A stretch of 64,000 nt of DNA, taken from Pedobacter sp. KBW06. GTDB lineage: Bacteria; Bacteroidota; Bacteroidia; Sphingobacteriales; Sphingobacteriaceae. Location: positions 1,002,972-1,066,971 of the forward strand of contig NZ_QAJL01000003.1 in assembly GCF_003852525.1 (NCBI RefSeq), in the 5' to 3' direction. The stretch's first letter is position 1. Each line of letters begins with the position of its first letter. The notes beneath the pieces were generated by a model, which searched no databases, was not told the DNA's origin, and saw only the letters and a list, made by a program, of their open reading frames with translations. Both the position numbers and the translations under genes were made by a program. This document shows, piece by piece, positions 61,216 to 64,000 of the stretch.

Positions 61216-63165
61216 TCAAATTTCTGGCTCCACACGAACATTAAACAAAGTAGTTCCCGATTCTTTCAGCACTCCGATACCTTGATAATCTGCATTGCTA
61301 CTCACATATTCAGGGATCATTTCCTGCATTTTCCGAACCGTCTGCTGGTTATCATTCAACTGGCTCAGCGCCAGAAGCTCGTTGATTTTTCTCGCTATGT
61401 ACTCATAAGGATAATCGATCACCGAGGATATCTTTATTTTTTCATGGTAAGTGGGGATCACTTTCTCCGTTTTATTCAACAACTCCTCATACAATTTCTC
61501 TCCCGGCCTAAGCCCCACGAAACAAATTTTTATATCGGTATACGGCAAAAATCCAGCTAACTTTATCATGTTTATTGCCAGATCCAGAATTTTAACCGGC
61601 TCACCCATATCAAAAATATAAATCTCCCCGCCATTCCCCATCACTGAAGCTTCCAAAACAAGTTGTACAGCCTCGGGAATCGTCATAAAATACCTGGTCA
61701 CTTCAGGATCCGTAACTGTTACCGGTCCGCCTATTTCAATTTGAGCCCTAAATCGTGGAACAACTGACCCATTTGACCCCAGCACATTCCCAAAACGTGT
61801 GGTGATAAAACGCGTTTTATGCAGGTGTTCCGCCTGGTAATTCTGGAGCGACTGGATGTACATTTCTGCAATTCTCTTGGAAGCCCCCATCACATTCGTT
61901 GGCTTTACGGCCTTATCGGTAGAAATCATAATGAACTTTTCAACCTGATATTCAAGGGCAAGATCTGCCATGTTCTTTGTCCCCAAAACATTGGTCAGAA
62001 TTGCTTCTGAAGGGTTGTGTTCCATCATTGGGACATGTTTTAATGCTGCAGCATGAAAAATTACTTCCGGCCGGCAGGTATCAAACATATGCTTTAGCCT
62101 GCCATAATTCTGAATGTTGATGATCATAAATTTACAGGAGCTGTCCGGAAAATGATCTTCAATTTCCAGCTGCATTTCATGAAGCGGACTTTCTGCCTGG
62201 TCACATAAAATCAGCTGTTCGGGATGACATTTCAGGATCTGACGGATAATTTCAGATCCGATAGAACCGGCAGCTCCGGTAACAAGTACCCTTTTACCAC
62301 AAAGACCCGCAATTACATTGGAGCCATCCATATGAATGGGCTCACGCTGCAGCAAATCTTCAATCTTCAGGTCCGGAAGCTGACTGAGCTTTAATTTCCC
62401 TTTTAGCCAGTGGTTGGAAGCAGGAACAGATATCACCCTGATGCCGCATTCCATACATTTTTCTATCGCCAGCTTCCGCCCTTCTATGTCTTTACAATCC
62501 TCCATCACAATCATTTTCTCTACCCCATGCTTTTTCTTCAGTTCAGGAATCCTCCAGGAACCATAGACCCGTTTTTGTTCCAGATGTTTGTGGACCAGGT
62601 CCGCATGGTCATCCACAAAACCCAGTACTTCAAAATTCTTTTCTGAAGCAGCATCAAGCCCTTGTTTGATGAGCAGGGAAGAACGGTCTACCCCATAAAT
62701 CAACAAGACCTCTTTCCCAACGATCTGCAGATCTTTGAGGTAATGAAAAAGCTGTTTTACGCTGATCCTGAGCGCAATCAGGACCGAGGCAGAAATGAAG
62801 AAGTTAATGACCAGTGTCGAAAGGAACCGCTGACTGTCAAAATCAAAATACGGCTTTAACAATGTATAACTGGCGATTATAAATAAGCAACCCGTTAGCA
62901 TTACAGCCTTAAATACACGGAAAATATCTTCCACACTGGAATACCTGATGATACCGGTATGAATTCTCATCATGACAAATGCCAGCACAGAAATGACCTG
63001 GTATAAGAGCAGATAGCGCAGTTCATGATGATCAAATACATCCCTGTAATTCCCCTTTTCCAGAATGATGAGGGACAGTACAAAGGAAACACTGACAATC
63101 ATCTGATCAATTGATAAGATAATCCACCTGGAGTATACTTTTTCGCAAAATAGAATCTTTTTCAT
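61216..63165 (-). CDS. CapD/WbpM-like nucleotide-sugar 4,6-dehydratase/epimerase, membrane-bound
   Basis: This is a 649-residue membrane protein. Four transmembrane segments (about 10-135) precede a first Rossmann-like domain (about 145-255) and a catalytic SDR-type domain (about 290-600). The nucleotide loop is GAAGSIGSEIIRQIL, then ISTDKAVKPTNVMGASKR, which uses Met-x3-Lys as in the long-chain UDP-sugar 4,6-dehydratases, and a late FVGLRPGEKLYEELL. Such proteins make activated deoxyamino sugars for capsule or exopolysaccharide. It is followed by a FemAB-like gene, so the window ends inside a polysaccharide cluster. The exact nucleotide sugar is not known. Confidence 0.92.
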   Translation of the reverse strand: MKKILFCEKVYSRWIILSIDQMIVSVSFVLSLIILEKGNYRDVFDHHELRYLLLYQVISVLAFVMMRIHTGIIRYSSVEDIFRVFKAVMLTGCLFIIASYTLLKPYFDFDSQRFLSTLVINFFISASVLIALRISVKQLFHYLKDLQIVGKEVLLIYGVDRSSLLIKQGLDAASEKNFEVLGFVDDHADLVHKHLEQKRVYGSWRIPELKKKHGVEKMIVMEDCKDIEGRKLAIEKCMECGIRVISVPASNHWLKGKLKLSQLPDLKIEDLLQREPIHMDGSNVIAGLCGKRVLVTGAAGSIGSEIIRQILKCHPEQLILCDQAESPLHEMQLEIEDHFPDSSCKFMIINIQNYGRLKHMFDTCRPEVIFHAAALKHVPMMEHNPSEAILTNVLGTKNMADLALEYQVEKFIMISTDKAVKPTNVMGASKRIAEMYIQSLQNYQAEHLHKTRFITTRFGNVLGSNGSVVPRFRAQIEIGGPVTVTDPEVTRYFMTIPEAVQLVLEASVMGNGGEIYIFDMGEPVKILDLAINMIKLAGFLPYTDIKICFVGLRPGEKLYEELLNKTEKVIPTYHEKIKISSVIDYPYEYIARKINELLALSQLNDNQQTVRKMQEMIPEYVSSNADYQGIGVLKESGTTLFNVRVEPEI

Positions 63166-63187
63166 TTGAATACGTTTATTTTTTTGC

Positions 63188-63248
63188 GGTTATGAAGCGA
63201 TCATCAGCATGTTCATTCCTCTTGGTAAGCACGATGCTGATGACGCGG
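63188..63248 (+). repeat. Intergenic hairpin repeat, copy D
   Basis: The copy begins GGTTATGAAGCGATCATCAG after a T-tract. Arms TCATCAGCAT/ATGCTGATGA (63201-63210, 63234-63243) are perfect, extended by GCG/CGC past a bulged A. The loop holds GTTCATT. It lies between the CapD-like and FemAB-like genes. Compared with copy A, the stem sequences differ but still pair. Confidence 0.72.
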
Positions 63249-63272
63249 TACAGATATGAGTAAGGAACAGAC

Positions 63273-64000
63273 CTATACCTTATGTGCCTGCAAACGGTAT
63301 AGCGGAAAAAAATCAACTTCGGTTTGAGGTTCAATCTCCTGCTGAAGTATCAATGCGGTATAAGCCTCCTGATCGGCCACAAAACGCCAGGTTTGGTAGG
63401 ACATGGTCAGGCTGGAGAAATTGGTCTTCCACAGAAATAAAGAATCCTCTTTAAAACCCAGTCCTCCTCCCAAATTATAGTATTTCGCACCCAGTTTACG
63501 TCCGAGAATGGTGATCTCCTCTGTCAGCAGTTTTGCCGGAGAATCGGCGAGATAAGCCGCTCTTGTGCCTAATAAATGTGCCTGCATGATCCCGTTTGTC
63601 AGGACAACAACAGCACCACATACCGGATAATCGTCTTTATCATACACAAAGATCAGCCGGGCATCAAATTCATCGGTATGCAAGAGTGCTTTAAAATAGG
63701 CTTCGTCAAAATAGTATGTTTCTGAAGCATCCACCCGAAGCATATTTAAGGTATAGATCGAGACAAAATTCCGGATGTCCTCATCTGTATTGGCTTCCTT
63801 TACATAATACCCCTTCTCCCTCAGTTTTCTGATTTTCCTCAGCACTCCTCCATGATAGTTCTGCTGCTGCACTTCCAAAGAAAGGCTGAGGTCAAACACC
63901 ACCACCTTTCCATTGTCGACCAAACCTCCAAAACATCCCACTAATGCCGACTGGTCAAGAAAGGGGTTTAACCTGGAAAAGACCGTCACCACCTGCTCTT
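63273..64000 (-). CDS. FemAB/GNAT-like protein (5' end beyond window)
   Basis: The visible 242 codons run off the window edge with no start inside; the only in-frame GTG near the edge is not convincing as a start. The GNAT/FemAB-type pattern is visible: KIRKLREKGYYVKEAN, then VYDKDDYPVCGAVVVLTNGIMQAHLLGTRAAYLADSPAKLL, and YYNLGGGLGFKEDSLFLWKTNF. Proteins of this kind are found in exopolysaccharide clusters and act as acyl or aminoacyl transferases. It follows, on the opposite side of a hairpin repeat, the CapD-like gene. The substrate is unknown. Confidence 0.78.
   Translation of the reverse strand, partial: EQVVTVFSRLNPFLDQSALVGCFGGLVDNGKVVVFDLSLSLEVQQQNYHGGVLRKIRKLREKGYYVKEANTDEDIRNFVSIYTLNMLRVDASETYYFDEAYFKALLHTDEFDARLIFVYDKDDYPVCGAVVVLTNGIMQAHLLGTRAAYLADSPAKLLTEEITILGRKLGAKYYNLGGGLGFKEDSLFLWKTNFSSLTMSYQTWRFVADQEAYTALILQQEIEPQTEVDFFPLYRLQAHKV

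Noticed and set aside
1..64000. CRISPR array, prophage, IS element, rRNA
   Set aside because: No regularly spaced repeat array, transposase, integrase, phage structural gene or rRNA-like stretch was recognised by eye.

Overview
The window looks like chromosomal DNA of a Bacteroidota bacterium, most likely Sphingobacteriaceae (Pedobacter-like). Evidence read from the sequence: type IX secretion features (a CHU_C-type gliding C-terminus, a PorP/SprF-like protein, a Por_Secre_tail protease), several TonB-dependent barrels with carboxypeptidase-regulatory-like N-termini, a DUF4249 lipoprotein, LytTR and 7TMR-DISM signalling proteins, membrane-anchored AraC regulators, and a TTTG-N20-TATATTTG promoter of the Bacteroidota type before rpmH. 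I see no transposase, prophage, rRNA, tRNA or CRISPR array.

Layout. 1-1.6 kb: tsaB (cut by the edge) and the housekeeping set rpmH-rnpA-yidD. 1.6-4.6 kb: one minus-strand operon of a LiaF-like membrane protein, a DUF4288 protein, a LytS-type kinase and a LytTR regulator. 4.8-8.2 kb: ChaN-like lipoprotein, mscL, rpoN. 8.2-12.9 kb: a PorP/SprF-like protein with a giant PKD/CHU_C adhesin. 12.9-20.7 kb: a signalling island made of two paralogous receiver proteins facing a five-gene operon: ThiF-nitroreductase fusion, GNAT-like enzyme, 7TMR-DISM kinase, receiver-kinase hybrid and lone receiver. 20.8-27.9 kb: fabV, two secreted proteases, a GNAT and a lipoprotein. 27.9-44.5 kb: three TonB-dependent barrels, two AraC regulators with candidate operators, an M1 peptidase, a MutS-like ATPase, a TPR protein ending in a histidine-kinase dimerisation segment, and a metalloprotease-like lipoprotein. 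44.6-51.9 kb: a catabolic operon (RraA-like, GH2, enolase-superfamily dehydratase, SDR) divergent from an AraC regulator. 52.1-55.0 kb: a three-gene module with a coiled-coil protein, a PspA-like membrane protein and a membrane-anchored Ppx/GppA-like actin-fold protein. 55.2-64 kb: SDR, an atypical ClpP, an ECF sigma factor with a small partner, miaE, a glycosyltransferase, two regulators, and the start of a polysaccharide cluster (CapD-like dehydratase, FemAB-like protein cut by the edge).

The most unusual items are: (1) the signalling island joining a ThiF-nitroreductase and a GNAT-like enzyme to a phosphorelay, which could make and sense a small molecule; (2) the three-gene actin-like/PspA-like membrane module; (3) four copies of a 60-70 bp hairpin-forming intergenic repeat with conserved arms and loop but compensating stem changes; (4) three sets of candidate AraC operators, including a 26-bp box shared (22/26) by two promoters that ties a metalloprotease-like gene to the GH2/RraA operon. 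Functions are inferred from motifs seen by eye; no database search was possible.
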